Shown: positions 50,727 through 61,212 of the stretch, one piece after another | Layout: the number at the start of each line of letters is the position of its first letter | How positions within the stretch are numbered: position 1 is the stretch's first letter | Origin: Iningainema tapete BLCC-T55 | Lineage (GTDB): Bacteria > Cyanobacteriota > Cyanobacteriia > Cyanobacteriales > Nostocaceae | Reading direction: 5' to 3' | Assembly (NCBI RefSeq): GCF_014698965.1 | Contig: NZ_JACXAE010000050.1 | Span: 1 to 64,000 of the forward strand | DNA: 64,000 bases | Program-made: the position numbers and the translations under genes | Notes under the pieces: generated by a model | The model's input: the letters and a program-made list of their open reading frames with translations, nothing else | Databases searched by the model: none | What the model was told of the DNA's origin: nothing

Positions 50727-51341
50727 ATGAAAAGTCACCAGTTATCAGCTATCGTCCTAGCAGGGGGTAAGAGTTCTCGCATGGGGCAGGATAAAGCCTT
50801 GATTCCTATCAATGGCGTGCCTATGTTGCAGTTGGTTTGTCAAGTTGCCCAAAGTTGTGCTGATACAGTTTATGTTGTTACTCCTTGGCAAGAACGGTAT
50901 CAACACTTGCTCATGCCTAAGTGCCAGTTTATCCGAGAAGTGTCTTCACCCCCCAACCCCCCTTTACAAGGGGGGCAGGGGGGTGGTCCTTTAGTTGGGT
51001 TTGCTCAAGGATTGGTGCATGTGCAAACTGAATGGGTGCTGCTGTTAGCTTGCGATTTGCCTAAGTTGCAAGCTGGTGTGCTGCAAAGATGGGCGGATTT
51101 TCTTGATGAGGTGGGGGATGAGGCGATCGCTGCTCTTGCTCACCATAATAAAGGATGGGAGCCTTTGTGTGGTTTTTATCGTCGTCGCTGCTTATCATGT
51201 TTGAATGATTTTGTCAATCAGGGGGGGCGGTCTTTTCAAGAGTGGTTGAAGCTGCATCCTGTGCAGGTTTTGCCTTTGGTGGAGTCGGAGATGTTTTTTA
51301 ATTGTAATACTCCGGAGGATTTGGATATGAATGTTGATTAA
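50727..51341 (+). CDS. mobA: Molybdenum cofactor guanylyltransferase
   Basis: 204 aa. Adds GMP to molybdopterin. The nucleotide-binding start is [20 protein letters not shown]; then [10 protein letters not shown] and [10 protein letters not shown] (the Mg-binding Asp); [11 protein letters not shown] and NTPEDLD near the end. ATG 50727 is preferred over a TTG at 50712. Inserted between the N-terminal half and GPLVG is a 14-residue [14 protein letters not shown] segment encoded by a dispersed palindromic repeat, which lengthens a surface loop. Divergent from uvrA. Confidence 0.92.
   Translation: MKSHQLSAIVLAGGKSSRMGQDKALIPINGVPMLQLVCQVAQSCADTVYVVTPWQERYQHLLMPKCQFIREVSSPPNPPLQGGQGGGPLVGFAQGLVHVQTEWVLLLACDLPKLQAGVLQRWADFLDEVGDEAIAALAHHNKGWEPLCGFYRRRCLSCLNDFVNQGGRSFQEWLKLHPVQVLPLVESEMFFNCNTPEDLDMNVD
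50949..50993. repeat. Dispersed C/G-rich palindrome inside mobA
   Basis: CCCCCCAACCCCCCTTTACA then AGGGGGGCAGGGGGG: a palindromic element common in Nostoc-like intergenic DNA, here in frame and read as Pro/Gly codons. Confidence 0.8.
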
Positions 51342-51438
51342 AGAAAATAATTGTAATTGTTGTAGGTTTTCAGTTTACAATGTGGGTTTATATTGGCAGT
51401 TATGGGTGACTGTGGGTTTATAGCCTTTGTTGGCAGGT

Positions 51439-51957
51439 ATGAAACATACTCTTTCGGTACTTGTAGAAGATGAGGCGGGGGTTCTCTCCCGTATTGCTGG
51501 GTTGTTTGCCCGTCGCGGTTTTAATATTGAAAGTCTTGCTGTTGGTCCTGCTGAGCAATCGGGTGTTTCTCGGATTACGATGGTTGTACCGGGTGATGAT
51601 CGGGTGATTGAGCAATTGACTAAGCAGTTGTATAAGTTGATTAATGTTCTTAAGGTGTTGGATGTGACGGAGACTCCTTGTGTGGAGCGAGAGTTGATGT
51701 TGCTGAAGGTACATGCTAATAGTACTACTCGTTCGGAAATTGTTGAATTGGCTCAGATTTTCCGGGCGCGAGTGGTTGATGTGGCGGAAGATTCTCTGAC
51801 TTTGGAGGTGGTGGGAGATCCGGGGAAGATGGTGGCGATCGTGCAAGTGCTGCAAAAGTTTGGTTTGAAGGAAATAGCTCGCACAGGCAAGATTTCTTTG
51901 ACTCGCGAGTCGGGTGTGAATACTGAGTTGCTCAAGTTGTTGGAGGCTAAGGTTTAG
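51439..51957 (+). CDS. ilvN: Acetolactate synthase small (regulatory) subunit
   Basis: 172 aa. Valine-sensitive regulatory subunit of acetohydroxyacid synthase in branched-chain amino acid synthesis. N-terminal ACT domain: [36 protein letters not shown]-terminal ACT-like domain with [20 protein letters not shown] and [16 protein letters not shown] 51439 is preferred over TTG 51427. The large subunit gene is not in the window, as usual for cyanobacteria where ilvB and ilvN are apart. Confidence 0.96.
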   Translation: MKHTLSVLVEDEAGVLSRIAGLFARRGFNIESLAVGPAEQSGVSRITMVVPGDDRVIEQLTKQLYKLINVLKVLDVTETPCVERELMLLKVHANSTTRSEIVELAQIFRARVVDVAEDSLTLEVVGDPGKMVAIVQVLQKFGLKEIARTGKISLTRESGVNTELLKLLEAKV

Positions 51958-52664
51958 TTGGGTATTCGAGCAGTTGAAATCATAATGGCAAACTGTTCGA
52001 GTACCTCACCACTAGGTAAAATTTACTACTAACCATCTCTACTTCATAAAATCTTTACAGAGTTTAGTAGTATTACTAGTGACTTGAGGTTTTAAATACT
52101 TGCTCTGTAAGCTTTTGAGTTAACTTATACGTAAATTCAATAAGCTTTACAGATTCTTCTTCAAAGACAGTGTGAAAATACAGATATTTAATATAATATC
52201 AATTATTGATGTAGATTGTGTAAAAGGTTAAAACTTTAGGTTATTACTGACTGAATAAGTAAAAAATTTGTGCTGTAAGCACTAGATTTTAAAGATACTT
52301 GAGTTAAATTTAAGGTAAACTGCATAATTTTTACATATTTATCTAAAATACTTGGTTAAAAGATAAAGTTTGATGTAATATTAAGAAGATTAAAAGTTGT
52401 CTTAAAGTTTTAAACAAGGGTGTAGGGTAATAGACAACTTAGCTATCTCTGTAGCATAAATGCTGATAGCGCTTTAAATATTACCAAAGATTTACCGACT
52501 CTGTTACTTTTAGCAGAGTGAAATTTAACATAATAGAATTCAAGATTTTTGTAAATCAGGTTGCGAAAATCGATGTAACTTATGTGTGGATTGCTCCCTA
52601 GACTAGACTGGTGTTTCAGGGCTGAAGTTTTATTTATGTTTGCAGTGAGCAAAGAGGGTTATTC
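51958..52664. other. AT-rich intergenic region before the polysaccharide cluster
   Basis: About 700 bases without a supported gene. Two loosely similar blocks near 52100-52140 and 52270-52320 (CTGTAAGC, TGAGTTAA, GGTAAA-like words) may be a decayed duplication. The promoter of the gene at 52665 and possibly regulatory RNA must be here. Confidence 0.5.
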
Positions 52665-54683
52665 ATGGCTTCTCACTGGGTTTTGCCAACATTGGCTAAT
52701 ACTTTATTGAGCAAATTGCTGAAACTGAGAAACCATCATTTATTTATTTGCGATCTTGTTGGTTTTTCAGTCATACCTTTGCTATCTCTGGTTTTGCACT
52801 TAGATGGCAATCTGGCGATCAAAAGCTACTTACCGCAGATCAGTCAGGCAACAATCCTGTTTTTATCGGTAAAGGTTGGTGTATTTTGGAGATTTGGTTT
52901 TTATAGACGTTATTGGCGGTATGCGAGCATTGAAGAACTGATATTTATCGCTAGGCTGATGGCAGCAGCAGTGTTTATTCAAACCCTATTGTTTTATGTT
53001 GCTCAAAAGCTACCATACTTTACTCTTGATAAACTGCCACAATTGCTACCATTTATCGACGGGTTGCTTTCGAGTATTTTGGTTGTGGCGCTGCGTTTCA
53101 GTGTTCGGGTGGTGGAAATCAGCAATCTTCGCGCCGAATTAAATGCACGAGAGCGCGTACTGATAGTGGGTGCTGGGAGCGCCGGGGTTTCGCTTGTACA
53201 AGAAATGCGCAGAAATCCCCAACAGGGTTTTCATCCGGTGGCTTTCATTGACGATGATCCACAAAAGTTAAACGCACGTATTTGCGGAATTCTGGTAGTA
53301 GGCGATCGCAAAGAAATTCCTGAGATAGTGAAATCTCTAGACATTCATAAAGTAATCATTGCCATGCCTTCAGTTGCCGGACAAGTGATTCGGGAAATCG
53401 TAGATATTTGTAAAGTAACAGGAATTCAAACTAGCACATTACCAGGGATACATGAAATTCTCAATGGTCGTGTGCGGGTAGACAGCATTCGCGATGTGCG
53501 CATTGAGGATTTGCTCAGACGTGAACCTGTACAGACGGATATTGCTCGGGTTTCCCAATTCCTCCAAGGCAAGAAAGTGCTAATTACAGGCGCAGGTGGG
53601 TCAATTGGTAGCGAACTTTGCCGTCAAATTTTTAAGTGCCGCCCCTCTTCCATGATGCTAGTGGGACACGGAGAAAATTCTGTGTTCAATATCCAACAAG
53701 AACTAGAACAACTGATCCAAGTACTTCAAAACGATGGCACACAAAGATACACTCCCAGTCTGTTTACGTTCATCGGCGATATTCGCTCGGAGGAGAGACT
53801 AAAACAAGCTTTTGAACGATTTCAACCTGACGTAATTTTCCATGCAGCAGCTCATAAGCATGTCCCCCTGATGGAATTAAATCCTTCAGAAGCAATTACA
53901 AACAATGTGCAGGGAACAAAAAATTTGCTGCAACTGGCGCTGCAATACGATGTGAAAAATTTTGTGATGATTTCGACAGATAAGGCGGTCAATCCCACAA
54001 ATATCATGGGAGCCAGTAAGAGAGTTGCGGAAATGTTAGTGCTGCAAGCTGCAAAACAAAGTGGCTTGCCTTATGTTGCTGTGCGCTTTGGTAACGTTTT
54101 AGGCAGTCGCGGTAGTGTGGTTCCTACTTTCCAAAAACAAATTGCCGCAGGTGGTCCAGTAACAGTTACCCATCCGGATATCTGTCGCTATTTCATGACT
54201 ATCCCAGAGGCTGTTCAACTGGTTTTGCAAGCTGCTGTACTTGGTCGCGGTGGTGAGGTTTTAATGCTAAATATGGGTAAATCGGTCAAGATTGTTGATT
54301 TGGCAAAGGAATTAATTCGCCTTTCGGGATATGAAGTAGACAAAGACATTGACATTGTGTTTACGGGGTTGCGACCTGGGGAAAAGTTATTTGAGGAACT
54401 GTTCATTCCTGGTGAGGAGTATGAACCAACTCAACACGAAAAACTGTTTGTTGTCAAAAATGCCAGTCGCATTATTCCGGAAAATTTAGGTGTTACTGTG
54501 GAGGCAGTGTGTAAAGCTGCAGCTAAAAATGATGCGAATTATATCCGGTTTTTGTTAAAACAATTGGTAACGGGATACAAACCTAAAAACTTAGAAAATC
54601 TTGTGCTAGCTGATGGTTCAACAAATAGTCCTGTCGTGACGACGCCAACGCCCAATGTGAATATTCTTTCCACAAAACTATGA
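52665..54683 (+). CDS. FlaA1/CapD-like UDP-sugar 4,6-dehydratase/epimerase
   Basis: 672 aa. Four N-terminal membrane spans (residues 15-150), a first Rossmann-like region (LIVGAGSAGVSLVQEM), and the catalytic SDR domain with VLITGAGGSIGSELC, HAAAHKHVPLME and STDKAVNPTNIMGASKR, where Met replaces the usual Tyr as in WbpM/FlaA1. It makes keto-deoxy sugar nucleotides for surface polysaccharide. Full length for the family. Start at ATG with a GAGGG site. It opens the cluster that continues to the window end. Confidence 0.92.
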   Translation: MASHWVLPTLANTLLSKLLKLRNHHLFICDLVGFSVIPLLSLVLHLDGNLAIKSYLPQISQATILFLSVKVGVFWRFGFYRRYWRYASIEELIFIARLMAAAVFIQTLLFYVAQKLPYFTLDKLPQLLPFIDGLLSSILVVALRFSVRVVEISNLRAELNARERVLIVGAGSAGVSLVQEMRRNPQQGFHPVAFIDDDPQKLNARICGILVVGDRKEIPEIVKSLDIHKVIIAMPSVAGQVIREIVDICKVTGIQTSTLPGIHEILNGRVRVDSIRDVRIEDLLRREPVQTDIARVSQFLQGKKVLITGAGGSIGSELCRQIFKCRPSSMMLVGHGENSVFNIQQELEQLIQVLQNDGTQRYTPSLFTFIGDIRSEERLKQAFERFQPDVIFHAAAHKHVPLMELNPSEAITNNVQGTKNLLQLALQYDVKNFVMISTDKAVNPTNIMGASKRVAEMLVLQAAKQSGLPYVAVRFGNVLGSRGSVVPTFQKQIAAGGPVTVTHPDICRYFMTIPEAVQLVLQAAVLGRGGEVLMLNMGKSVKIVDLAKELIRLSGYEVDKDIDIVFTGLRPGEKLFEELFIPGEEYEPTQHEKLFVVKNASRIIPENLGVTVEAVCKAAAKNDANYIRFLLKQLVTGYKPKNLENLVLADGSTNSPVVTTPTPNVNILSTKL

Positions 54684-54760
54684 GGGGCATAAATAGGTCG
54701 TAAAAAATTCGTACATTGACACAAATAAACGTGGTTTAAAGACAACGCAAAGTAGACGTG

Positions 54761-56194
54761 ATGATAAAAATAAAATACCTCAAGTTATCCTTAGTCATTA
54801 TCATGAGCGCGGTACTTGCATGTCAAAGTAGCAATCCCACAAATACGAATAGCATTACCACAATGTATGAACGCAGTAATGAAAATTTTCCCAATCCCGA
54901 AAGAGGCTTTTTTGTTCGGTTTGAGCCGATTGGTAATCAGCCTTTTTCTCCCTTAGAACTCTCTAAAATACAAAAAGTTAGAAGTCAGAACATGACTTTA
55001 ATTCGCCGGATTTACTTACTGGCAGAATTTAGAAACAAACCGCTTTCTTCGTCTTTTCTGAAAATGGTTTCAAACGACTGTGAAATAGCCCGAAAAGCCG
55101 GAGTAAAAATGATTATCCGGTTCTCATACAATTGGCAGGGAGGTGGTCAAGATGCTCCAGTAGCTAGGATACTTTCTCATCTTGAGCAGTTAAAGCCTAT
55201 ATTTCGAGCTAATTATGATGTGATTAGCTTCTTGGAAGCTGGTTTTATTGGTTTCTGGGGAGAGTGGAATAAATCCTCAAACGGCTTACACAAAAACCCT
55301 GAGGCTAGAAAAGCAGTCTTGTTTAAAGCACTTTCGGTGTTACCATCTGAACGAATGGTTGCGCTCAGATATTCACATTATAAAAGGGATGCATTTAATA
55401 ATGAAAATCCTCTTAGCCCGAAACAAGCTTTCAAGGGTACTTATCGTGCCAGAACAGGTGCTCATAACGATTGTTTCTTAGCTGGTGTTGATGATTGGGG
55501 TACGTATAATAGTGTGGACTTGAATGAAATAGATAGGCAAAAGACATTTTTAAATCTTGACAACCGATATGTAGTACAAAGCGGTGAACTTTGTAATAGG
55601 AGTGAGTACGATGATTGTCCAAATGCTTTAAAAGAATTAGCACGAATGCGTTGGAGTGCATTAAATTTTAACTCTTCTGATGGGGTAGAAATTATCAAAG
55701 ATTGGGAAAAGCAAGGCTGTTTGACAGAAATCAAAAGTCGTTTAGGCTACCGCTTCCGCCTTTTAAAGTCAGTAACCTCGTCTAGGGTGAAACCAGGAGG
55801 CAAATTTCTGTTGAACTTTGAAGTTATCAATGATGGCTGGGCTAGCCCCTACAACCCACGCAAATTAGAAGTGATTCTGCGTAATCGTAAAAATTCGAGA
55901 GAGTACTTTTTGCCAGTAAAGGATGACCCAAGAATGTGGATGCCCGGTACTACAAACGTCGTAAATATTACAGGTGGAATTCCGGCGAACATGCCAAAAG
56001 GAGAATATGAGGTGTTATTAAATCTACCCGACCCAACCCCCAAATTATATAATTATCCGGAATATTCAATCAGACTTGCGAATAAAAATATTTGGGAAGC
56101 ATCTACAGGCTATAACTTTTTATTAAGAAAGGTATTTGTTAATACCAACAAAGGAGAAGACTATTCAGGCAAACAATTCTTTAAGTCTCGTTAA
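54761..56194 (+). CDS. Lipoprotein with DUF4874 and DUF4832 domains
   Basis: 477 aa. Lipobox (MSAVLAC) at the N-terminus. Residues 40-190 (NFPNPERGFFVRFEP, MTLIRRIYLLAEF, FLEAGFIGFWGEWN) fit DUF4874, a TIM-barrel-like glycosidase-related domain. The rest (RYSHYKRDAF, then a beta-rich C-terminus with VKPGGKFLLNFEVINDGWA) fits DUF4832. The position between polysaccharide genes suggests a role in processing or modifying the exported polymer. Confidence 0.8.
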   Translation: MIKIKYLKLSLVIIMSAVLACQSSNPTNTNSITTMYERSNENFPNPERGFFVRFEPIGNQPFSPLELSKIQKVRSQNMTLIRRIYLLAEFRNKPLSSSFLKMVSNDCEIARKAGVKMIIRFSYNWQGGGQDAPVARILSHLEQLKPIFRANYDVISFLEAGFIGFWGEWNKSSNGLHKNPEARKAVLFKALSVLPSERMVALRYSHYKRDAFNNENPLSPKQAFKGTYRARTGAHNDCFLAGVDDWGTYNSVDLNEIDRQKTFLNLDNRYVVQSGELCNRSEYDDCPNALKELARMRWSALNFNSSDGVEIIKDWEKQGCLTEIKSRLGYRFRLLKSVTSSRVKPGGKFLLNFEVINDGWASPYNPRKLEVILRNRKNSREYFLPVKDDPRMWMPGTTNVVNITGGIPANMPKGEYEVLLNLPDPTPKLYNYPEYSIRLANKNIWEASTGYNFLLRKVFVNTNKGEDYSGKQFFKSR

Positions 56195-56232
56195 GTACTT
56201 ACCCAAAATGATTACTAGCTGATGAGGTTACT

Positions 56233-57336
56233 ATGCGACTGACTTTGGTAATCCCCTCTATGACCTCTGGTGGTGCAGAGCGGTCAATGTCAATTATGGC
56301 AAATTATTGGGCAGCCAAGGGACGAAAAATTACGCTTTTGACTTTAGATGATGGTTCAGAATCTCCCTTTTACAATCTCGAACCTAGCATTAAACATATA
56401 CCTTTAGGAATAGCTGCGAATTCTGCCAATATTCTGATTGCTATCCAGAATAACTGGCAAAGAATTCAGGTATTACGGTCTGCTATTATCAAAAGTCAGC
56501 CGGATACAGTAATTAGCTCCCTTCCTAGTACTAATGTTCTAACTTTATTGGCAACCAGAGGATTAAATATTCCAGTAGTAGTAAATGAACAAAATTATCC
56601 CTTGCTCGACAATACTGGTATCTGGAGAAAGATTTGCCAATTAATCTATCCTCAAGCTAACAGAGTTGTGTTCATAACTGAGAGAGCTTTGAATTGTTTT
56701 CCACCTAAAATAAAATCAATTTCAACTGTTATTCCTAATCCAGCAGTAATAGTAAGTAATGAGAATTCATCAGTTAAACTATTAGATAAGCCTTCTCTAA
56801 TTTCCATTGGGCGTCTTACCTCGCAGAAGGGCTTCGATATATTACTAAAAGCTTTTGCCAAACTAGAAAAAGCTCATCCTCAATGGACTTTGACAATTTT
56901 AGGCGAAGGAGAATTGCGTCCTGATTTAGAAGCCTTACGTAATCAATTAGGATTACTTGAGCGAGTTAATTTTATTGGACGAGTAAAAAATCCTTATGAT
57001 TTTCTTAAACAGGCAGATATCTTTGTTATGTCTTCTCGTTATGAGGGTTTTCCTCTGGCACTTTGTGAAGCAATGGCTTGTGGATTACCTGTGATTTCTA
57101 CCGACTGTCCTAGCGGACCTGCAGAAATTATTTGTGAAGGTATGAATGGAATCTTAGTACCTAATGAAGACGTGTCAGCTTTAGCTGTAGCTATGGATCG
57201 TCTCATATCTGATCCAGCAGAGCGAGCTAATCTAGCTGCTCGTGCTCCAGAAGTAATTGAGCGCTTTAGTTTAGAAAAAATAATGGGTATGTGGGAAAAA
57301 TTAATTAAAGAAGTAAACACTAACTGTATCAGCTAG
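56233..57336 (+). CDS. GT4 glycosyltransferase (first)
   Basis: 367 aa, two Rossmann domains. N-terminal SGGAERSMSIMANYWAAKGR; donor-binding SIGRLTSQKGFDILLKAFAK, ILGEGELRPDL; the E-x7-E region SSRYEGFPLALCEAMACGLP with VISTDCPSGPAEII. Retaining enzyme that adds a sugar to the lipid-linked or cytoplasmic repeat unit. Closely related to the gene at 58892 (shared LVPNED-SALA-MDRL). Confidence 0.93.
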   Translation: MRLTLVIPSMTSGGAERSMSIMANYWAAKGRKITLLTLDDGSESPFYNLEPSIKHIPLGIAANSANILIAIQNNWQRIQVLRSAIIKSQPDTVISSLPSTNVLTLLATRGLNIPVVVNEQNYPLLDNTGIWRKICQLIYPQANRVVFITERALNCFPPKIKSISTVIPNPAVIVSNENSSVKLLDKPSLISIGRLTSQKGFDILLKAFAKLEKAHPQWTLTILGEGELRPDLEALRNQLGLLERVNFIGRVKNPYDFLKQADIFVMSSRYEGFPLALCEAMACGLPVISTDCPSGPAEIICEGMNGILVPNEDVSALAVAMDRLISDPAERANLAARAPEVIERFSLEKIMGMWEKLIKEVNTNCIS

Positions 57337-57430
57337 TGGAACTAGATATATCTTTGTATAAAGCATTATGGATTAAAAGCGCTGATGTGAAAAAATTGAT
57401 CCAAGCGCAAGCTGTAGGGAGCAAATATTA

Positions 57431-58801
57431 ATGAAAAATCGGCAAACTCAAAGATTTTTTGATTACTGGAAGAAGCTAACAAGCGGCTCTACCAATCGCC
57501 AAATTTTGGGCGCGGCTATTACAGTTGGAATAGCAACCGCATTAGTAAAAGTGGCGGCTGTATTCAAAGAATTGGTAGTCGCTTGGAAGTTTGGTACTGC
57601 GGATGCTCTAGATGCGTTTTTAATTGCGTTGCTGGTTCCTGCTTTTATTACTAACGTCGTAGGTGGCTCTTTTAATGCTGCTCTTATCCCTACCTACATT
57701 AAAGTGCGAGAGCAGGAAGGTACAAAGGCAGCGCAAAAACTTTTTTCTGGAGTCATAGTCTTGAGTTTGGCACTGCTGTTAATCACAACATTATTCATCG
57801 TGATGACAGCATCGCTGTATCTGCCCAGGATTGCTACAGGGTTCAGTGCGGAAAAATTAGGTCTAACTTTTCAGCTACTCTGGGCGATCGCACCAACTGT
57901 TGTGCTGTCAGGAATCATCACTTTATGGAGTGCTGTTTTGAATGCCGGAGAGCGTTTCGCTTTAGCTGCTGTTTCTCCAATTATCACTCCAGCTATTAGT
58001 ATCTTATTTCTCTTACTGGCTAATTCTTGGGGTGTGTTTGCCTTGGTAGCTGGTTTAGTTTGCGGTGCAGTGCTGGAAATGATTGTTGTCGGAGCAGCAC
58101 TACACCGACAAGGTATTTCATTGCTGCCAAAATGGTATGGATTTGATGCTCACCAGCGTGAAGTAGCTAACCAGTATCTCCCCATGATTGCTGGAGCTTG
58201 TTTAATGTGCAGTGCAGGTTTAGTGGATCAATCAATGGCGGCGATGTTGTCACCCGGAAGTGTGGCGGCACTAAACTACGGTAATAGGGTGACGGCATTG
58301 CCAATTAATCTAACTACCACAGCTTTAAGTACTGCTGTCATGCCCTATTTTGCCAAAATGGTCGGTCATCAAGATTGGCAAAGTATACGTCATACACTTA
58401 AGCGCTACATGGGACTCGTATTTGCAATTACTGTACCACTGACGGTATTATTGGTTGTATTCTCTGAACCTATAATTCAGATACTCTTCCAAAGAGGTTC
58501 CTTTACAGCTAACGATACTCAACTAGTAGCTCAAATTCAATCTTGTTTGGCTTTACAAATACCTTTTTATGTAGCAAATATATTAGTAGTTAGATTAATT
58601 TCTTCTCTGCAATTTAATCAAATATTAATGTGGGTATCTGGATATAATTTGCTAATAAATGTAGTTTTAAACTATCTATTGATCCAGTGGATAGGAATTA
58701 AGGGAATTGCTTTATCTACAAGTTGTGTATATGTCTTTTGTTTTTTCTACTTATTAAGTTTTATTATTAGAAAAATCCCCAAATATAATAATGTTGATTA
58801 A
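57431..58801 (+). CDS. MurJ/MVF-family lipid-linked oligosaccharide flippase
   Basis: 456 aa, about 12-14 spans. KELVVAWKFGTADALDAFLI, NVVGGSFNAALIPTYIK and FSGVI near the start are typical for MVF. Family members translocate lipid II or lipid-linked sugars across the membrane. Within this cluster it is the likely Wzx-equivalent for the polysaccharide rather than the housekeeping MurJ. Confidence 0.88.
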   Translation: MKNRQTQRFFDYWKKLTSGSTNRQILGAAITVGIATALVKVAAVFKELVVAWKFGTADALDAFLIALLVPAFITNVVGGSFNAALIPTYIKVREQEGTKAAQKLFSGVIVLSLALLLITTLFIVMTASLYLPRIATGFSAEKLGLTFQLLWAIAPTVVLSGIITLWSAVLNAGERFALAAVSPIITPAISILFLLLANSWGVFALVAGLVCGAVLEMIVVGAALHRQGISLLPKWYGFDAHQREVANQYLPMIAGACLMCSAGLVDQSMAAMLSPGSVAALNYGNRVTALPINLTTTALSTAVMPYFAKMVGHQDWQSIRHTLKRYMGLVFAITVPLTVLLVVFSEPIIQILFQRGSFTANDTQLVAQIQSCLALQIPFYVANILVVRLISSLQFNQILMWVSGYNLLINVVLNYLLIQWIGIKGIALSTSCVYVFCFFYLLSFIIRKIPKYNNVD

Positions 58802-58891
58802 AATCAGGTGAAATTAAATGAATTCAAAAACTTGTTTCTCGGCTATTTCTAATCGGTTTGATATCTCTTTAACGATGAATTGTGGGAAAGA

Positions 58892-60001
58892 ATGATGCAT
58901 TTAACATTAGTAACCCCATCTCTAGCATGTGGTGGTGCCGAGCGATCTGTGGTTTTGCTAGCTGAAGGCTTTGTGAAAAAAGGTTATCAGGTATCTCTAG
59001 TAACAATTTCTGGACAAGAAAAGGATTTTTTTAGAGTACCAAGTGGAGTTAACAGATTAGCTCTGAACATAGATAGGATTTCACCAACACTGATTCATTC
59101 CTTGTGGAATAACTTGTATCGCCTTTCAATATTAAGACGAACTATTTGCTCAATTCAACCAGATATAATTATCTCTACTTTAGATAGAACTAATATATTA
59201 ACATTGCTAGCTCTCTTTAAGACCAAATATTCCATAATAGTGAATGAGCAAAATAATCCAATTGCAACTGAAAACTTATGGAAGAAGTTGCGACGTTTAA
59301 CCTATCCCCTAGCTACTAAAGTGGTTAGCTCAAGTCAAGGAGTTGATAACTATTTTCATTGGTTGCCAAAAACAAAAAGAACAGTAATCTACAACCCATT
59401 AGCAGCAGTTGAAGATAACCGAAGCACAATCAACTTACCTAAAGGTGCCGATCCAAACAAAAAGTGGATTATTTCTATAGGACGCTTAACCTATCAAAAA
59501 GGTTTTGATATTTTATTAACTGCATTCCAAAGAATTGCTGACAAATATCCAGACTGGCAACTTTTAATCTTAGGAGAAGGGGAACTACGCTTAGAGCTTG
59601 AAAATCTTAGAGATAATTTAGGCTTAACTTATCAGGTTTTTCTACCAGGGTTGATCGACAATCCCTTCCCATTTTTAAAACAATCCAAGTTATTTGTCTT
59701 GTCTTCTCGTTTTGAAGGTTTTGGAAATGTCTTAATCGAAGCAATGGCATGTGAGCTACCAGTAATCTCTACAGATTGTCCTAGTGGACCACGAGAGATT
59801 ATTCGTAATAATGTAAATGGAATTTTAGTACCGAATGAAGATATGTCGGCATTAGCCGCAACAATGGATCGTCTTATGTCTGATGGGGAAGAGCGGCAAC
59901 GTCTAGCTACTCGTGCACCAGAAGGAGCGAAACTTTTCAGTTTAGAAAAGATAGTGGAAATGTGGGAAGCATTATTCAGTGAAGTAACACAAGAGAAATG
60001 A
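58892..60001 (+). CDS. GT4 glycosyltransferase (second)
   Basis: 369 aa from the first of two tandem ATGs (58892/58895). CGGAERSVVLLAEGF; SIGRLTYQKGFDILLTAFQR; GEGELRLELENL; SSRFEGFGNVLIEAMACELP; STDCPSGPREII. Paralogous to the first enzyme, and probably acts at another linkage of the same repeat unit. Confidence 0.93.
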   Translation: MMHLTLVTPSLACGGAERSVVLLAEGFVKKGYQVSLVTISGQEKDFFRVPSGVNRLALNIDRISPTLIHSLWNNLYRLSILRRTICSIQPDIIISTLDRTNILTLLALFKTKYSIIVNEQNNPIATENLWKKLRRLTYPLATKVVSSSQGVDNYFHWLPKTKRTVIYNPLAAVEDNRSTINLPKGADPNKKWIISIGRLTYQKGFDILLTAFQRIADKYPDWQLLILGEGELRLELENLRDNLGLTYQVFLPGLIDNPFPFLKQSKLFVLSSRFEGFGNVLIEAMACELPVISTDCPSGPREIIRNNVNGILVPNEDMSALAATMDRLMSDGEERQRLATRAPEGAKLFSLEKIVEMWEALFSEVTQEK

Positions 60002-60081
60002 ATCTGGTTTACTTAAGGGGTAAACACATTTATTACCCTCTCTTTTAAAGTTTAAATACCTTGATTTTTACTTAAAAATTT

Positions 60082-61173
60082 ATGAAACGAATTGCTTTTT
60101 TTCTTCCTACTTTAAATGGCGGTGGTGCAGAGAGGGTAACAGTTAATCTTCTCAAAGGAATGTTAGAACGCAATCTATCTTTAGATTTAGTTATAGCTAC
60201 TGCTAAGGGACCGTTTTTGAAGCAAATACCTAAGCAAGTGCATGTAGTTGATTTGACAGCAGGACGGGTGATCAAGGCTATCCTACCTTTATCACGTTAC
60301 TTACAACAACACAAACCCTGTGCGCTAGTGTCACATACAAGTGATGCAAACGTGGTGACAGTATTAGCCAAAAAGCTTGCTCGCACAAAAACAAAATTGA
60401 TGTTGGTAGAACACAATACCTTATCAGTTGATAAGTCAAAGTTATTCCGAGCTAAATTTGTACCACCGTTGATGAAATGGTTTTATCCTAGCGCAGATGA
60501 TATCGTGGGAGTTTCTCAAGGCGTAGCTCAAGACTTGGAGTTGCAACTTGGTTTTCCAAAAGGAAAGGTTAGTGTAATCTACAATCCAGTTGTTGATCGT
60601 GAGTTGATTACTAAAGCAAAAACTCCCCTGAATCATCCTTGGTTTCAAACAGGCACTCCCCCTGTGTTTTTGGCTGTAGGGCGGTTAACGGAACAAAAAG
60701 ATTTCCCAACTTTAATTAAAGCTTTTGCACTATTAAGAAAACAAAGATTAGCTCGGCTACTAATTTTAGGTGAAGGGGAATGTCGGGCTGAACTTGAGAG
60801 GATGATCGATCTTCTGGAAATCGCTAATGATGTCTCCCTACCTGGGTTTGTCGAAAATCCTTATGGATACATGCACAACGCTAGTGCATTCATACTTTCT
60901 TCTCTCTGGGAAGGATTGCCAACGGTGTTAATTGAAGCAATGGCTTGCGGTTGCCCTGTAGTTGCTACAGATTGTCCTAGTGGACCAAACGAAATTTTAG
61001 CAGGAGGAAAATATGGGCGTTTAGTGCCTGTTGGCAATTCTGAAGCGTTGGCGGCTGCAATGTTTGAAGTGCTTGAGTCTCCTGTAAGTCGCGATGTATT
61101 ATTGCAACGGGCAATGCATTTTTCTGTTGAGTCTGCAGTTTCTGAATATTTAGCACTATTGGGCTATCCTTAA
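60082..61173 (+). CDS. GT4 glycosyltransferase (third)
   Basis: 363 aa. LNGGGAERVTVNLLKGMLER; VGRLTEQKDFPTLIKAF; LGEGECRAELERMI; SSLWEGLPTVLIEAMACGCP; ATDCPSGPNEIL. More diverged from the two others. Same strand and spacing as the rest of the cluster. Confidence 0.93.
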   Translation: MKRIAFFLPTLNGGGAERVTVNLLKGMLERNLSLDLVIATAKGPFLKQIPKQVHVVDLTAGRVIKAILPLSRYLQQHKPCALVSHTSDANVVTVLAKKLARTKTKLMLVEHNTLSVDKSKLFRAKFVPPLMKWFYPSADDIVGVSQGVAQDLELQLGFPKGKVSVIYNPVVDRELITKAKTPLNHPWFQTGTPPVFLAVGRLTEQKDFPTLIKAFALLRKQRLARLLILGEGECRAELERMIDLLEIANDVSLPGFVENPYGYMHNASAFILSSLWEGLPTVLIEAMACGCPVVATDCPSGPNEILAGGKYGRLVPVGNSEALAAAMFEVLESPVSRDVLLQRAMHFSVESAVSEYLALLGYP

Positions 61174-61212
61174 ATTTTCCTGAGCGCACAAACTAATTTA
61201 ATAAAATTATAT

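Noticed and set aside
52443-52652. Minus-strand 69-aa frame before the FlaA1-like gene
   Set aside because: Composition typical of random AT-rich DNA and no initiation signals.
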